Source: Psychrobacter jeotgali (GTDB lineage Bacteria; Pseudomonadota; Gammaproteobacteria; Pseudomonadales; Moraxellaceae). Taken from it: DNA of 64,000 nucleotides. The stretch lies in assembly GCF_904846315.1 (NCBI RefSeq), contig NZ_CAJHAF010000001.1:3045217-3109216 (forward strand), given 5' to 3'. The position numbers were made by a program, and so were the translations under genes. The notes below the pieces were generated by a model. The model ran no database searches. It was not told where the DNA came from and saw nothing but the letters and a program-made list of their open reading frames with translations. This document shows positions 36,608-47,435 of this stretch, in pieces (positions within the stretch are counted from its first letter, which is position 1; every line of letters starts with the position of its first letter).

Positions 36608-38110
36608 TCATTTATAGCGCTGAGGGTTGTCTGCTTCGGTAATAATCGGACTTCTGTTGTCGTTCCTATGATGATTAGCGGAATTATTGATGTTATCGAC
36701 AGAATCGTTTGGAATTAAGATCTCATTGTTATGATTATCTGTGATCTGGTCACTATCATCGTCATAGGGTTGGGCTTCAAGATGAGGACTAGAAGAGTGA
36801 GTAGTAATCTGTTGCTTATCTGTACTTTGGCTATCATCTTTAGCTGATTTTTCTCGCGGCTCACTATGCGCAAAGATAGCAGCTAAGGGTAAGTCAAGTT
36901 GATGCTTAGCATAAATTTCAGTGTTTACAAACCTATTGACCAATAAACCCAACCATGGTTTTTGGTTTTTAGCTTTTATATCTTCAAGCTCATCTTTAAT
37001 GGGCAGCGGATAAGGTAGAGTACGATAAAAATCCCACAGGGTCATTTGCCCTAAATCTCTTTTAAGTACGTATTCATCATTATCGGTGGTCGCAATCAGA
37101 TTGCTGTCTTTGAGGTAATTAATATAGGTGTACCATTTAGGCAACTCCTTTCTACCCAGTACATCACGAAGCTGTTGTTCATTAACCGCTTCCCCTTTTA
37201 AGTAATGGCTGTGTATGAGGTTGAGCATATCCAGCAAGCTAAGCAGCGGATGGCGCGGATGAACTTCTCGAGTTTCAAAGATAGTTAAAGTATAACTAAT
37301 TTCAACACCTAATAAAATTAAGTTCCAAGATAAAAAGATCCACAATAAGAATATCGGCAAGGCAGCAAATGCCCCGTAAATAGCCTCGTAACTGGTAAAG
37401 TTGGTCATTACCGTACCAAAGACATGTTTGAGTAATTCAAAAACAATAGCCACAATAATCCCAGCAATCGCGGCGTTTTTGAACGGTACTCGGGCTTTGG
37501 GAATGAACCAATACATCCCAATAAATCCAGCTACGGTAATACCTATCGAGATCACTTGTACCCAAAAAGACCAATCAATGCCATAGCCGGCGATCTGTCT
37601 ATTCAAAAAGCTGAGGCTTTGCACCGTGCTCGAAACAATAAAAGCCGTACCTAGCACCAAAGGGCCCAGTGTCACGATAGTCCAATAACGCACCATGCTT
37701 TTCATACCGCCAGAGCGATCTTCTACGCGCCAAATTTGGTTAAAAGCTCGTTCGATAGTCGTTAGCGTCAGGATGGTGGTCACGAATAGCACCATTGCCC
37801 CTATAGCGGTTAAGTTGGTTGATTTTTCTGCAAAGTTATTAATGTATTTACTGACCTGTAAACCTGATTGCGGCAGTAAGTTACTATAGATAACTTCATA
37901 AATCTGCGCTCTAACCATTGCCAAAGCTGGAACCGAGGATAGGATCATCAACAATACGGTCAATATAGGCACGATTGATAGCATAGTGGTATAAGTCAGA
38001 GAGGCGGCTTTTTGTTGGCAGTTATCTTCTATAAAATGCCGAGTCAAAAAGCGCAGGAACTGAAACCAGCGCTGTTGTAAAAAAGGAATTTTTTTTGTTA
38101 GCTTATCCAT
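36608..38110 (-). CDS. yihY: YihY/UPF0761 family inner-membrane protein
   Basis: About 500 aa. The YihY core (residues 1-285) has six membrane segments with NCQQKAASLTYTTMLSIVPI and AIYGAFAALPIFLLWIFLSW. The family was once called RNase BN, a name now given to another protein. A middle winged-helix-like part (VLGRKELPKWYTYINYLKD) is followed by a hydrophilic C-terminal tail of about 90 residues rich in Ser, Asp and Asn. The frame runs to 38176, but MDKLTKKIPFLQQ at 38110 looks like the true N-terminus; there is no clear ribosome binding site. Confidence 0.85.
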   Translation of the reverse strand: MDKLTKKIPFLQQRWFQFLRFLTRHFIEDNCQQKAASLTYTTMLSIVPILTVLLMILSSVPALAMVRAQIYEVIYSNLLPQSGLQVSKYINNFAEKSTNLTAIGAMVLFVTTILTLTTIERAFNQIWRVEDRSGGMKSMVRYWTIVTLGPLVLGTAFIVSSTVQSLSFLNRQIAGYGIDWSFWVQVISIGITVAGFIGMYWFIPKARVPFKNAAIAGIIVAIVFELLKHVFGTVMTNFTSYEAIYGAFAALPIFLLWIFLSWNLILLGVEISYTLTIFETREVHPRHPLLSLLDMLNLIHSHYLKGEAVNEQQLRDVLGRKELPKWYTYINYLKDSNLIATTDNDEYVLKRDLGQMTLWDFYRTLPYPLPIKDELEDIKAKNQKPWLGLLVNRFVNTEIYAKHQLDLPLAAIFAHSEPREKSAKDDSQSTDKQQITTHSSSPHLEAQPYDDDSDQITDNHNNEILIPNDSVDNINNSANHHRNDNRSPIITEADNPQRYK

Positions 38111-38341
38111 AAGAACCATATAAAAGGTAAAAAGGTGACAGTAGTGTAACAAAAATGCAAGGTCAGCATCTGCCACTTATTTGTGTCAAAATGCTCAACG
38201 GTAGTGTTTGGCCAATAACAATGGTTTTAAACCATAAAGTTAGCAGTAGCTGGTTTGCATGTGAGCTTAGGAGTCGGGCATAATGTCATTTATTAAACCA
38301 CTTACCCTTTAAAACTATAATCGTTATAGGAAGCGTTATTC

Positions 38342-38959
38342 ATGAGTCAAACTGCCCCGTATGTTTTGGTGCTCTATTATTCTAGCCATGGTACTACCAA
38401 AACTTTGGCTTATGCCATCGCTCAAGGTATTGAAGATGCGGGTATGACGGCTCGTATTCGGACAGTACCGACAGTGGCACCTGAGACTACAGCCAGTAAG
38501 CCTGCTATTCCTGATGACGGTGATCTTTATTGTACTATGGATGATCTGAAGGACTGCATGGGGCTGGCGCTGGGTAGCCCAACCCACTTTGGTAATATGG
38601 CGGCGCCTATGAAGTACTTTTGGGACAATACTGTCACCCTTTGGCTGGCAGGCAATCTGCAAAATAAGCCAGCTTCAGTATTTACCGCTACAGGAACTAT
38701 GCATGGCGGGCAAGAAACCACGCTATTGACTATGATGTTACCACTCATGCATCACGGTATGATGATTGTGGGCATACCTTACGGCGAGGCGGCGCTTAAT
38801 CGTACTAGCCGAGGGGGTACGCCTTATGGCGCCAGTCACGTCAGTGGGCCGCTGCACGATCAAGCGGTATCTGATGATGAGCGTGAGCTAGCCATTGCTC
38901 AAGGTCGCCGCTTAGCGATCAGTGCTAAAGCATTAGCGCAAGCCAACTGGGGCCGCTGA
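38342..38959 (+). CDS. wrbA: NAD(P)H:quinone oxidoreductase, WrbA type
   Basis: 205 aa flavodoxin-fold protein. The FMN phosphate loop is YYSSHGTTKTLA (residues 12-23), with GSPTHFGNMAAPMKYFWD and FTATGTMHGGQETTLLTM as family motifs. WrbA reduces quinones by two electrons and protects against oxidative stress. An AGGAAG ribosome binding site precedes it. YihY, WrbA and DUF2069 genes are neighbours in pseudomonads too. Confidence 0.9.
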   Translation: MSQTAPYVLVLYYSSHGTTKTLAYAIAQGIEDAGMTARIRTVPTVAPETTASKPAIPDDGDLYCTMDDLKDCMGLALGSPTHFGNMAAPMKYFWDNTVTLWLAGNLQNKPASVFTATGTMHGGQETTLLTMMLPLMHHGMMIVGIPYGEAALNRTSRGGTPYGASHVSGPLHDQAVSDDERELAIAQGRRLAISAKALAQANWGR

Positions 38960-39021
38960 GCAAGTTTTGTTACTTGCTCAGAACCTAAAATATGAGTTTA
39001 ATCTAGGATAATACTGCCACG

Positions 39022-39534
39022 ATGCCAAATCGTTCTGATTCACCCCATGAGTCTACTGCTGCCACTACTCACGCCGCTAAGCCTGAACCAGTAGCGGCAA
39101 ACACTAGGTCTGCTGATCCCAGCAAACCTATAGCACCTATGCGTCAGCGTTTGCAGGTTACTTGGGGGATGTGGCTGCTCTACCGTTTGCTAGCGTTGCC
39201 TATTCTTATCAATATTATCAATCCTAGTAGTCCTGATATAATAGGGGGAATCGCTTGGTATGGCTTATGGTTGCTTCCCGCCTTTATATTTACGCCAGTG
39301 ATGTTACGTGGACGCTCGCCTTATATGCTCCTGATAGGGAGTATGCTGACTTTGGTTTATTTGGGCGCTAGTGGGGTGGTATTGTTCACTCGAGTTTATG
39401 GTAGTAGCTTTGCTGAAATCTTAGTTTATACTATCGATTTTGGCTTACTACTATTGATTAATACTTGGCTGTTTTTATTACTCAAGCGCTTACCTTCGAT
39501 GAATAATGTGGTTAAGCAGCCACGCTCGCGCTAG
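39022..39534 (+). CDS. DUF2069 membrane protein
   Basis: 170 aa. After a 40-residue hydrophilic Ala/Pro/Ser N-terminus, four membrane segments follow in the DUF2069 arrangement, with MWLLYRLLALPILINII, WYGLWLLPAFIF and the conserved GRSPYMLLIGSMLTLVYLG. Function unknown. It is 62 bases after wrbA and probably in the same transcript, ending at a strong terminator. Confidence 0.82.
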   Translation: MPNRSDSPHESTAATTHAAKPEPVAANTRSADPSKPIAPMRQRLQVTWGMWLLYRLLALPILINIINPSSPDIIGGIAWYGLWLLPAFIFTPVMLRGRSPYMLLIGSMLTLVYLGASGVVLFTRVYGSSFAEILVYTIDFGLLLLINTWLFLLLKRLPSMNNVVKQPRSR

Positions 39535-39557
39535 ATAATTCCGTTATATAAAAAATC

Positions 39558-39603
39558 AAAAAGGCGGCGCTCTATAGTTACTATAGAGCGCCGCCTTTTT
39601 TAT
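39558..39603. terminator. Very strong bidirectional terminator
   Basis: A perfect 20-bp stem (39558-39577 with 39581-39600) and a 3-base loop, with A tract on one side and T tract on the other. It sits between convergent DUF2069 and DUF3108 genes and should stop both. Confidence 0.95.
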
Positions 39604-39645
39604 AGAGTGCTAATGATTAAAAATCACTAATAGTTAGGGTCTTAC

Positions 39646-40383
39646 TTAGTTTACTTTAGTTAATTCCAAGTCCATCTTTTTACCATCGTTATTTTGGGTC
39701 ACTTTCACTGGTAGATAGTCTAAGCTTGGCGCCAGCCAAAAGCTGGTTGAGCGACTATTATCATCGTGAATACGGTCAACACGGACGGTATCAAAAGTAC
39801 CAGCAGGCACTGTTATCTTAGTATTACCTGACTTCTTAAATGGCGTTTTTTCAATTTTGTCTTTTTTGGCCATATAGTAATTGCCAGAAAATTTGCCATT
39901 TAATAGATCTTGGCGAATTTGTACTTCAAGACTTAAGTCGTCAAAGGCTTGCTGCGCCATATTCATATTGACGGTTTTACCTCTATAGGTACTGGCCACT
40001 TGCTTGCCCGCAGGGTTGTAATTAAGGTTGTGGGTGCGACCAATACCAAACAGTTTATAAGTAGTACTGGCTTTGCTAGGAGTTACATTATTACCAGAAA
40101 GCGAAAACACACTACTTTGCGAAGCAGTAGCAACACCAGCTACGCGCGCATTGACATCATATTTCCAAGTGTTTCCGGATTTACTTAAAGTGCGTGTAGC
40201 CGTACCTTTATATTTGTCTTCAACGGTAAAGTTATAACTGGCGCTAGAGGGCTGGACAGCCTTTGCACTAGCAAGAGTAGGGGCGGTCATACTTAAAGCT
40301 CCAATAGCGGCGATGCTGACGCCAGTAGTTAAGGCAGATAAAACTTTAGATTTCCTAGATTTTATCATAGATAAGTTATTCAT
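39646..40383 (-). CDS. Secreted DUF3108 protein
   Basis: 245 aa. A signal peptide (basic start, then VLSALTTGVSIAAIGALSM, cleavage near ASA-KA) leads into a DUF3108 domain: YNFTVEDKYKGTATRTLSKS, FDDLSLEVQIRQDLLNG, and ITVPAGTFDTVRVDRIHDD. The family is periplasmic or outer-membrane linked and of unknown function. AAGGA upstream of 40383 supports this start. Confidence 0.85.
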   Translation of the reverse strand: MNNLSMIKSRKSKVLSALTTGVSIAAIGALSMTAPTLASAKAVQPSSASYNFTVEDKYKGTATRTLSKSGNTWKYDVNARVAGVATASQSSVFSLSGNNVTPSKASTTYKLFGIGRTHNLNYNPAGKQVASTYRGKTVNMNMAQQAFDDLSLEVQIRQDLLNGKFSGNYYMAKKDKIEKTPFKKSGNTKITVPAGTFDTVRVDRIHDDNSRSTSFWLAPSLDYLPVKVTQNNDGKKMDLELTKVN

Positions 40384-40927
40384 AAATATTCCTTGAGATC
40401 ATTAATTTTAGAGTAATAGGTATAATTATTTGCTAAATGTTTTAAATTTTTATAGCGATTACATATATTCTTTAGAAGCTATTTAAATAGAAGCTATAAA
40501 ACCCAAAGCGTATTAAGTACGCATTAGAGTGTTAACTATTATAATGGTTATATCCTGTTACAACTTCAAGGGAAGCTTACCGTTTAGACGTTCCCCTCTT
40601 GTAGCAGATGTTACGGTAAAGCGCCAAGCGCTGATGATAGGTAAAATCTTGTGAGTAAGGTTGCTGATTGACGGTTATTAGTAAGTCATCCTGCGCAGTC
40701 TTCTTGTAAATTTTTTGTCTTTACACTTGAAGCGCGCACGTCTTGCCCCCACTTTTGGAAGCAAGCTCAATGCTTATATTCAGAGTATTATCTTTTAAGG
40801 AATTTTAACTACTGCCTTATTATCGGGCTTTTTATTATGCTTTAAAATAATTTCTCTGAAACACTGGAATTGGGATCAAAACCAAATACACCTTTTATTT
40901 AACAACCAACTTTTTGGAGTCATTTCG
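40384..40927 (+). other. 544-base region upstream of groES
   Basis: No gene. The right half has the heat-shock promoter at 40726-40754. A TATAAT at 40540-40545 in a symmetric context might serve either strand. The left 150 bases must contain the DUF3108 promoter, which I could not pick out. Confidence 0.5.
40726..40754 (+). promoter_or_regulatory. Sigma-32 (RpoH) heat-shock promoter of groESL
   Basis: CTTGAAG at 40726-40732 and CCCCACTT at 40747-40754 with a 14-base spacer fit the RpoH consensus CTTGAAA-N13-15-CCCCATnT closely. The predicted start near 40762 leaves a leader of about 165 bases. A CIRCE repeat, the alternative groE control, is not seen. Confidence 0.8.
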
Positions 40928-41218
40928 ATGAATATTCGTCCTTTACATGACCGTATTGTCGTCCGCCGCATAGAAGAAGAAACCAAGACGGCTGGTGGCA
41001 TTTTGCTACCGGGTTCAGCCCAAGAAAAACCTTCACAAGGCGAGATATTAGCGACTGGTAACGGCCAGATTCGTGATAACGGTGAAGTTCGTACTTTGGA
41101 TGTCAAAGTCGGCGACAAAGTATTATTTGGCCAATATGCCGGTCAAACCGTTAAAGTTGACGGTGAAGAGCTACTAATCATGAAAGAATCTGATGTATTG
41201 GGTGTATTAGAAGGCTAG
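40928..41218 (+). CDS. groES: Co-chaperonin GroES
   Basis: GroES (96 aa), the heptameric lid of the GroEL folding chamber. It begins [20 protein letters not shown], has the mobile loop [19 protein letters not shown] (residues 20-38), and ends in [18 protein letters not shown] ribosome binding site precedes it. It is first in the groESL operon. Confidence 0.97.
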   Translation: MNIRPLHDRIVVRRIEEETKTAGGILLPGSAQEKPSQGEILATGNGQIRDNGEVRTLDVKVGDKVLFGQYAGQTVKVDGEELLIMKESDVLGVLEG

Positions 41219-41252
41219 ATTTAGCGTTCTCACTTCTTATTTATCAAAATAA

Positions 41253-42929
<1,677 letters not shown>

Positions 42930-42990
42930 TCAGCCCCTTAACCTATAATGCCTAATACTATAATTTAGAATTTATAGTAACTAGTAAAAT

Positions 42991-43026
42991 AAAACCCCGA
43001 TGAGCTTTGGCTTGTCGGGGTTTTTT
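42991..43026 (+). terminator. Intrinsic terminator after groEL
   Basis: A 10-bp stem AAAACCCCGA/TCGGGGTTTT (42991-43000, 43015-43024) with a small inner AGC/GCT stem and a T run to 43026. Confidence 0.92.
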
Positions 43027-43051
43027 ATGTCAATTAATTAAGCTATAAATC

Positions 43052-43852
43052 TTACTGATCCGCCTCATCCCTTCTAAAAGTCCAAGTCTTATCGTCAGAT
43101 AACTCATCAACATAATAATAACCCGCTAGATCAAACTGCTTTAGCTGTTCAGTGTTAGTCAACTTATTATCAGCGGCGTACTTGACCATCAAGCCCCGGG
43201 CTTTTTTGGCATAAAAAGCAATCACTTTATACTGACCATTTTTTTCATCTTCAAATCTAGGGCTGATTATTTTGGCGTCTAATCCTTTTTTCTTCACCGC
43301 TTTAAAGTATTCGTTAGACGCTAAATTGATTAGCACTTTATCTTCATTATCTGCCATCTGCTGATTGATCGTATCGGTAATGTGCTCGCCCCAAAACTCA
43401 TACAGATTATCACCGCGCTCGTTTTTGAGCTTGGTGCCCATCTCAAGGCGATATGGCTGAATCAAATCAAGCGGTTTTAGGATGCCATAGAGACCGGACA
43501 AAATGCCCAAATGCTCATTGACATAGATAGCGGTGTCTTTATCCATGTCATACATATCAAGACCAGTGTAAACATCGCCATCGAACAGGTAACCTGCTGG
43601 TTTGGCGTTGTCCGTGGTAAAAGGTTGGTCATTATCCCATTGCCACTGCTGATTACGCTCGGCATTCAACTGCGCTAGATCATCAGAGATACTCATCAGC
43701 TCTTGCAGATCAATAGGTTCTTTTGATTTTAAAATTTTCATCAGTGCTTGCGAATGCTCGATAAGCGCCGGCTGGCTGTAATAGTTACCAAGGTTTAGCG
43801 GAACCTCGTCTTGTTCATTGAGAGATTTAGCAGGAGAAAGTACAAAATACAT
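43052..43852 (-). CDS. yaaA: YaaA family peroxide-stress protein
   Basis: 266 aa, full-length YaaA (DUF328). It begins MYFVLSPAKSLNEQ and has the family segments GDVYTGLDMYD, LSGLYGILKPLDLIQPYRLE, LINLASNEYFKAV and VIAFYAKKARGLMVKY. In E. coli YaaA lowers free iron and limits DNA damage during peroxide stress. It stands alone on the minus strand, convergent with groESL. Confidence 0.93.
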   Translation of the reverse strand: MYFVLSPAKSLNEQDEVPLNLGNYYSQPALIEHSQALMKILKSKEPIDLQELMSISDDLAQLNAERNQQWQWDNDQPFTTDNAKPAGYLFDGDVYTGLDMYDMDKDTAIYVNEHLGILSGLYGILKPLDLIQPYRLEMGTKLKNERGDNLYEFWGEHITDTINQQMADNEDKVLINLASNEYFKAVKKKGLDAKIISPRFEDEKNGQYKVIAFYAKKARGLMVKYAADNKLTNTEQLKQFDLAGYYYVDELSDDKTWTFRRDEADQ

Positions 43853-44086
43853 CGTTCTTCCTTATTATTTATAGGATTGTTTTTAATAGTTATTCGCATT
43901 GAGCTTAGGGATATTAGCGATAACTTAACATAAGCTGCGGTTGAACTTAAGCTCTACGTCTCTGCCTTATATTAGCATGCTTATTTACCTTGGGGGTTTA
44001 AACAAAAATTTCGAATATAACAATAAAAGTTATGGTAGTGTTACGACATCCTAACTTTTTGTTTACTTACGAGTCATCATTAAGCA

Positions 44087-44116
44087 ATGAAAGCTAGGCA
44101 AAACTATCTCTATAAT
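44087..44116 (+). promoter_or_regulatory. Candidate promoter in the pntAA leader
   Basis: TATAAT at 44111-44116, with a moderate -35 (ATGAAA, 44087-44092) at 18 bases. Transcription would begin near 44123 and run into the hairpin about 40 bases later. Confidence 0.45.
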
Positions 44117-44159
44117 AAAAGGAGATGATGGAAAAGGTATTATCATTCATTTAATTGAT

Positions 44160-44212
44160 AATCTTTGATTCAACTCTTTATTTAAAGACTAAGAGCTGAT
44201 CAAAGATTTTTT
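44160..44212 (+). terminator. Terminator-like hairpin in the pntAA leader
   Basis: A 10-bp outer stem AATCTTTGAT/ATCAAAGATT (44160-44169, 44199-44208) and an inner CTCTT/AAGAG stem, followed by six T (44207-44212). It has intrinsic terminator form but no plus-strand gene lies upstream (yaaA is divergent). It either attenuates the pnt operon or ends a separate small RNA of about 90 bases. Confidence 0.65.
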
Positions 44213-44289
44213 GCGCCCTGCTTTTAAATCCTGCTTTTAAATAAAGCAACAGACGCAGTTAGCAATGTATTCATAGGTAAGGAGACAGT

Positions 44290-45447
44290 ATGAGAATTGG
44301 TGTTGTCAGTGCAGATGCCTCGCAAGAGAGCCGTGTAGCGCTAACTCCAGACGCAGTCAAAAAGCTGCGTAAACTTGGATTTGAGGTGGTCGTACAGTCC
44401 GGTGCCGGTCTTGGAGCCTATTATGCCGATGCTATGTATCAGGCTGCTGGAGCCGAGATTGCCGATAGTAGCACTGGCGTAATTGCGCAAGCTCAAATAA
44501 TTACTACCGTTAATGATTTACCTAGTACTCTTATTGATAACTTAACGTCGGGTCAAATGATTATCGGTATGCTAGACCCGTACCGTAATACTCAGCTTGA
44601 CACTTACGCAGCCAAAGGCGTAACCGCTTTTGCGATGGAGTTATTGCCGCGCACTTTGTCGCGTGCGCAAAATATGGATGTGCTGTCATCACAGGCCAAC
44701 CTTGCCGGTTATAAGGCAGTATTGATGGCGGCTAACGAATACTCACGTCCTTTTCCGATGTTTATGACTTCAGCAGGTACGGTTAAGCCAGCTAAAGTGG
44801 TCATCTTAGGAGTGGGAGTGGCAGGCTTGCAAGCCATTGCGACCGCCAAGCGTTTGGGCGCCGTGGTTGAAGCCAGTGATTTGCGTCCTACCGCTAAAGA
44901 GCAAGTCGAATCATTGGGCGGCAAATGGCTCGATGTGCCGATGAGTGAAGAGGAGGCGCAAAAAGCCAAAGCGACCGGCGGTTATGCGTGGACACCATCA
45001 GAGCAGTATATGAAAGATCAGGCGGTGGTGGTCGACAAAGCATTGAGTAATGCTGACATTGTGATTACTACTGCGCAAATTCCGGGTCGTCAAGCGCCGC
45101 GCTTGGTACACAAGGCGACATTAGATAAGATGAAAGCAGGCTCCGTACTTATCGATATGGCAGCCGCTACCGGCGGTAACGTTGAGGGCAGCGTAGCCGA
45201 TCAAACCATCATCACTGACAACAGCGTACGTATCGTAGGTGCGGCTAACATCCCATCGCAGCTAGCGGCGCAGTCCTCAGATTTATATGCTAATAATTTG
45301 GTTAATTTTATCACTACCTTAATTGCTTCGAGTGATGATAACGAGGCTGCATCGGGCAAACTGGCGCTGCACTTAGATATGGAAGATGAGATTCAAAGCG
45401 CATTGGCAGTCACCCATGAGGGTCAATCTCGTCTCGCTAAGCGTTAA
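44290..45447 (+). CDS. pntAA: NAD(P) transhydrogenase subunit alpha part 1
   Basis: 385 aa, the soluble NAD(H)-binding domain I of the proton-pumping transhydrogenase. It has the alanine-dehydrogenase-like start MRIGVVSADASQESRVALTP, the Rossmann loop VVILGVGVAGLQAIATAKRL, and the mobile-loop segment before ITTAQIPGRQAPRLV. In enterobacteria this is fused to the membrane part; here, as in Rhodospirillum and many pseudomonads, it is separate. AAGGAG precedes the start. Confidence 0.95.
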   Translation: MRIGVVSADASQESRVALTPDAVKKLRKLGFEVVVQSGAGLGAYYADAMYQAAGAEIADSSTGVIAQAQIITTVNDLPSTLIDNLTSGQMIIGMLDPYRNTQLDTYAAKGVTAFAMELLPRTLSRAQNMDVLSSQANLAGYKAVLMAANEYSRPFPMFMTSAGTVKPAKVVILGVGVAGLQAIATAKRLGAVVEASDLRPTAKEQVESLGGKWLDVPMSEEEAQKAKATGGYAWTPSEQYMKDQAVVVDKALSNADIVITTAQIPGRQAPRLVHKATLDKMKAGSVLIDMAAATGGNVEGSVADQTIITDNSVRIVGAANIPSQLAAQSSDLYANNLVNFITTLIASSDDNEAASGKLALHLDMEDEIQSALAVTHEGQSRLAKR

Positions 45448-45504
45448 ATCTGATACGTTTTTATATTTAATTTTGCAGTAATGAATAAATTTTAGGAGGA
45501 TGAA

Positions 45505-45906
45505 ATGATTGCCACTATATTAGCTGCAGCGCCAGCCGGTGCGGCCATGAGCAGCACCCCATTTGTAGCGATTTTTACCGTGTTTGTGCTCGCCATTTTT
45601 GTCGGATATTACGTGGTTTGGGGCGTAACGCCCGCTCTACATACGCCGCTAATGGCGGTGACCAATGCGCTATCGAGTATTGTGATTGTCGGTGCGATGC
45701 TGCAAACCGTCACTATCGATGGTTCGGTATTTACCCCAACCAGCCTACTTGGTGCCTTTGCGGTATTTTTAGCCAGTGTTAACATTTTCGGTGGTTTTGC
45801 GGTGACTGAGCGTATGCTGGCGATGTTTAAACCCAAACCTAAAAAAGTTGCTCCGGTAACAGATAGCACTACGGATAGTTTAAATAATCAGGGGGGCAAT
45901 GTATGA
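45505..45906 (+). CDS. pntAB: NAD(P) transhydrogenase subunit alpha part 2
   Basis: 133 aa with three to four membrane helices, forming part of the proton channel (domain II) with PntB. Family motifs include GYYVVWGVTPALHTPLMAVT, NALSSIVIVGAML and ASVNIFGGFAVTERMLAMF. TTAGGAGG just before the start is a strong ribosome binding site. It overlaps pntB by four bases. Confidence 0.95.
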   Translation: MIATILAAAPAGAAMSSTPFVAIFTVFVLAIFVGYYVVWGVTPALHTPLMAVTNALSSIVIVGAMLQTVTIDGSVFTPTSLLGAFAVFLASVNIFGGFAVTERMLAMFKPKPKKVAPVTDSTTDSLNNQGGNV

Positions 45907-47300
45907 GTAATTTCTCCACGATGATTGCCGCTAATGCCGACTGGTTCTACTTAATCGGTGCAATACTATTTATTTTAACCCTACGCGGGTTATCCAGCCC
46001 CAAGACTGCCATTCGGGGTAACCGTTTCGGTATGGTAGCCATGGCGATTGCGGTGGCGACTACGTTTTTCTTAGCCGAAGGCCCGGTATTATGGATGATT
46101 ATCGGCGCTATGATTTTGGGCGCAATCGTTGGTCTTTGGAAGGCTAGAACGGTAGCGATGACCCAAATGCCAGAAACCGTGGCTTTGATGCACTCCTTTG
46201 TCGGTCTAGCGGCAGTAGCTATTGCACTCGCAACCGTACTGCATACTGAGCAAGCGCATGGCACCGTGGCACGCTTAGAGCTGTTCATCGGTTGTTTCAT
46301 TGGTGCCATTACCTTTTCGGCATCGGTTTTTGCCTTTGGTAAATTAGCAGCAAAAGATTGGGCAAAAACCGTTACCGGTAGCTGGGTAAAACCTGTACAA
46401 GCTATTTTATTCATTGCAATGATAGGGTTTGGTATTGTTTACTTTACCACCAACTCCTTACCGGCGTTTTATGCGATGACCGTATTGGCAGTAGTATTCG
46501 GTTGGATGTGGATTGCGCCAATCGGTGGCGGTGATATGCCAGTGGTGGTATCGTTACTGAACTCGTTTTCAGGTTGGGCGGCCGCTGGGATTGGTTTTAC
46601 CCTTGGCAACTCTATGCTGATTATCGCAGGCTCGCTAGTGGGTTCATCAGGTGCTATCCTGTCTTATATCATGTGTAAAGCCATGAATCGCTCGTTACTC
46701 AACGTCTTATTTGGCGGTATGGGCAGCGCAGCAGTCGCGGCTGGCGATGATGATGGCGCACCCAAGAACTATAAGTCAGGCTCAGCAGAAGATGCTGGTT
46801 TCCTGATGTCCAATGCCAATGATGTGATCATTGTACCGGGTTACGGCATGGCGCAAGGACGGGCGCAGAATGCAGTCAAAGAGCTGTATGAATTGCTCAA
46901 AGAGGAAGGCGTGAATGTACGTTTTGCCATCCATCCAGTCGCAGGTCGTATGCCGGGTCACATGAACGTCTTGCTTGCTGAAGCGGATGTACCTTATGAT
47001 GACATCTTGGAGATGGACGAAATTAATTCAGATTTCTCCAGTACGGATGTAGTATTAGTTATTGGTGCTAACGACGTAGTTAACCCTTCTGCTAAAGATG
47101 ATCCGACCTCGCCAATCTTTGGTATGCCCATCTTGGAGGTGACCAAAGCGCAAACGGTGATGGTCATCAAGCGTTCAATGAGCACTGGTTATGCAGGACT
47201 CGATAACAGCCTATTTTATATGGACAAAACCATGATGATCTTTGGCGATGCGAAGAAAATGGTCGAGGAAATGGTACGCAGTATTAATGGCGGTCATTAA
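45903..47300 (+). CDS. pntB: NAD(P) transhydrogenase subunit beta
   Basis: 465 aa: eight or nine membrane helices (domain II) followed by the NADP(H)-binding domain III (VIIVPGYGMAQGRAQNAVKE, then HPVAGRMPGHMNVLLAEADV, and the C-terminal IKRSMSTGYAGLDNSLF). The complex uses the proton gradient to make NADPH from NADH. ATGA overlap with pntAB couples translation. The operon ends at a terminator. Confidence 0.96.
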   Translation: MSNFSTMIAANADWFYLIGAILFILTLRGLSSPKTAIRGNRFGMVAMAIAVATTFFLAEGPVLWMIIGAMILGAIVGLWKARTVAMTQMPETVALMHSFVGLAAVAIALATVLHTEQAHGTVARLELFIGCFIGAITFSASVFAFGKLAAKDWAKTVTGSWVKPVQAILFIAMIGFGIVYFTTNSLPAFYAMTVLAVVFGWMWIAPIGGGDMPVVVSLLNSFSGWAAAGIGFTLGNSMLIIAGSLVGSSGAILSYIMCKAMNRSLLNVLFGGMGSAAVAAGDDDGAPKNYKSGSAEDAGFLMSNANDVIIVPGYGMAQGRAQNAVKELYELLKEEGVNVRFAIHPVAGRMPGHMNVLLAEADVPYDDILEMDEINSDFSSTDVVLVIGANDVVNPSAKDDPTSPIFGMPILEVTKAQTVMVIKRSMSTGYAGLDNSLFYMDKTMMIFGDAKKMVEEMVRSINGGH

Positions 47301-47341
47301 TAGTTAGTTGCTTTTGACTCATTGATATTAAGATTTTTAGG

Positions 47342-47367
47342 AAAAGTCACTTAGGTGGCTTTTTTTG
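47342..47367 (+). terminator. Intrinsic terminator after pntB
   Basis: An 8-bp stem (47343-47350 with 47355-47362, one G.U), loop TTAG, T run 47360-47366. Confidence 0.85.
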
Positions 47368-47435
47368 CGTTAATAAGTTTTACCCTGATCTCATATATAG
47401 TTTAATTATAAATAATACCAATAAGAGAGTTCGCT

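Larger units (their letters stand above)
43853..44289 (+). other. 437-base region upstream of pntAA
   Basis: No gene. It contains a TATAAT (44111-44116), a short Shine-Dalgarno-preceded frame of nine codons (44125-44154), and a terminator-like hairpin (44160-44212). See the separate entries. Confidence 0.5.

Noticed and set aside
45947-46414. Minus-strand 155-codon frame inside pntB
   Set aside because: Antisense shadow of the pntB membrane domain; no family resemblance.
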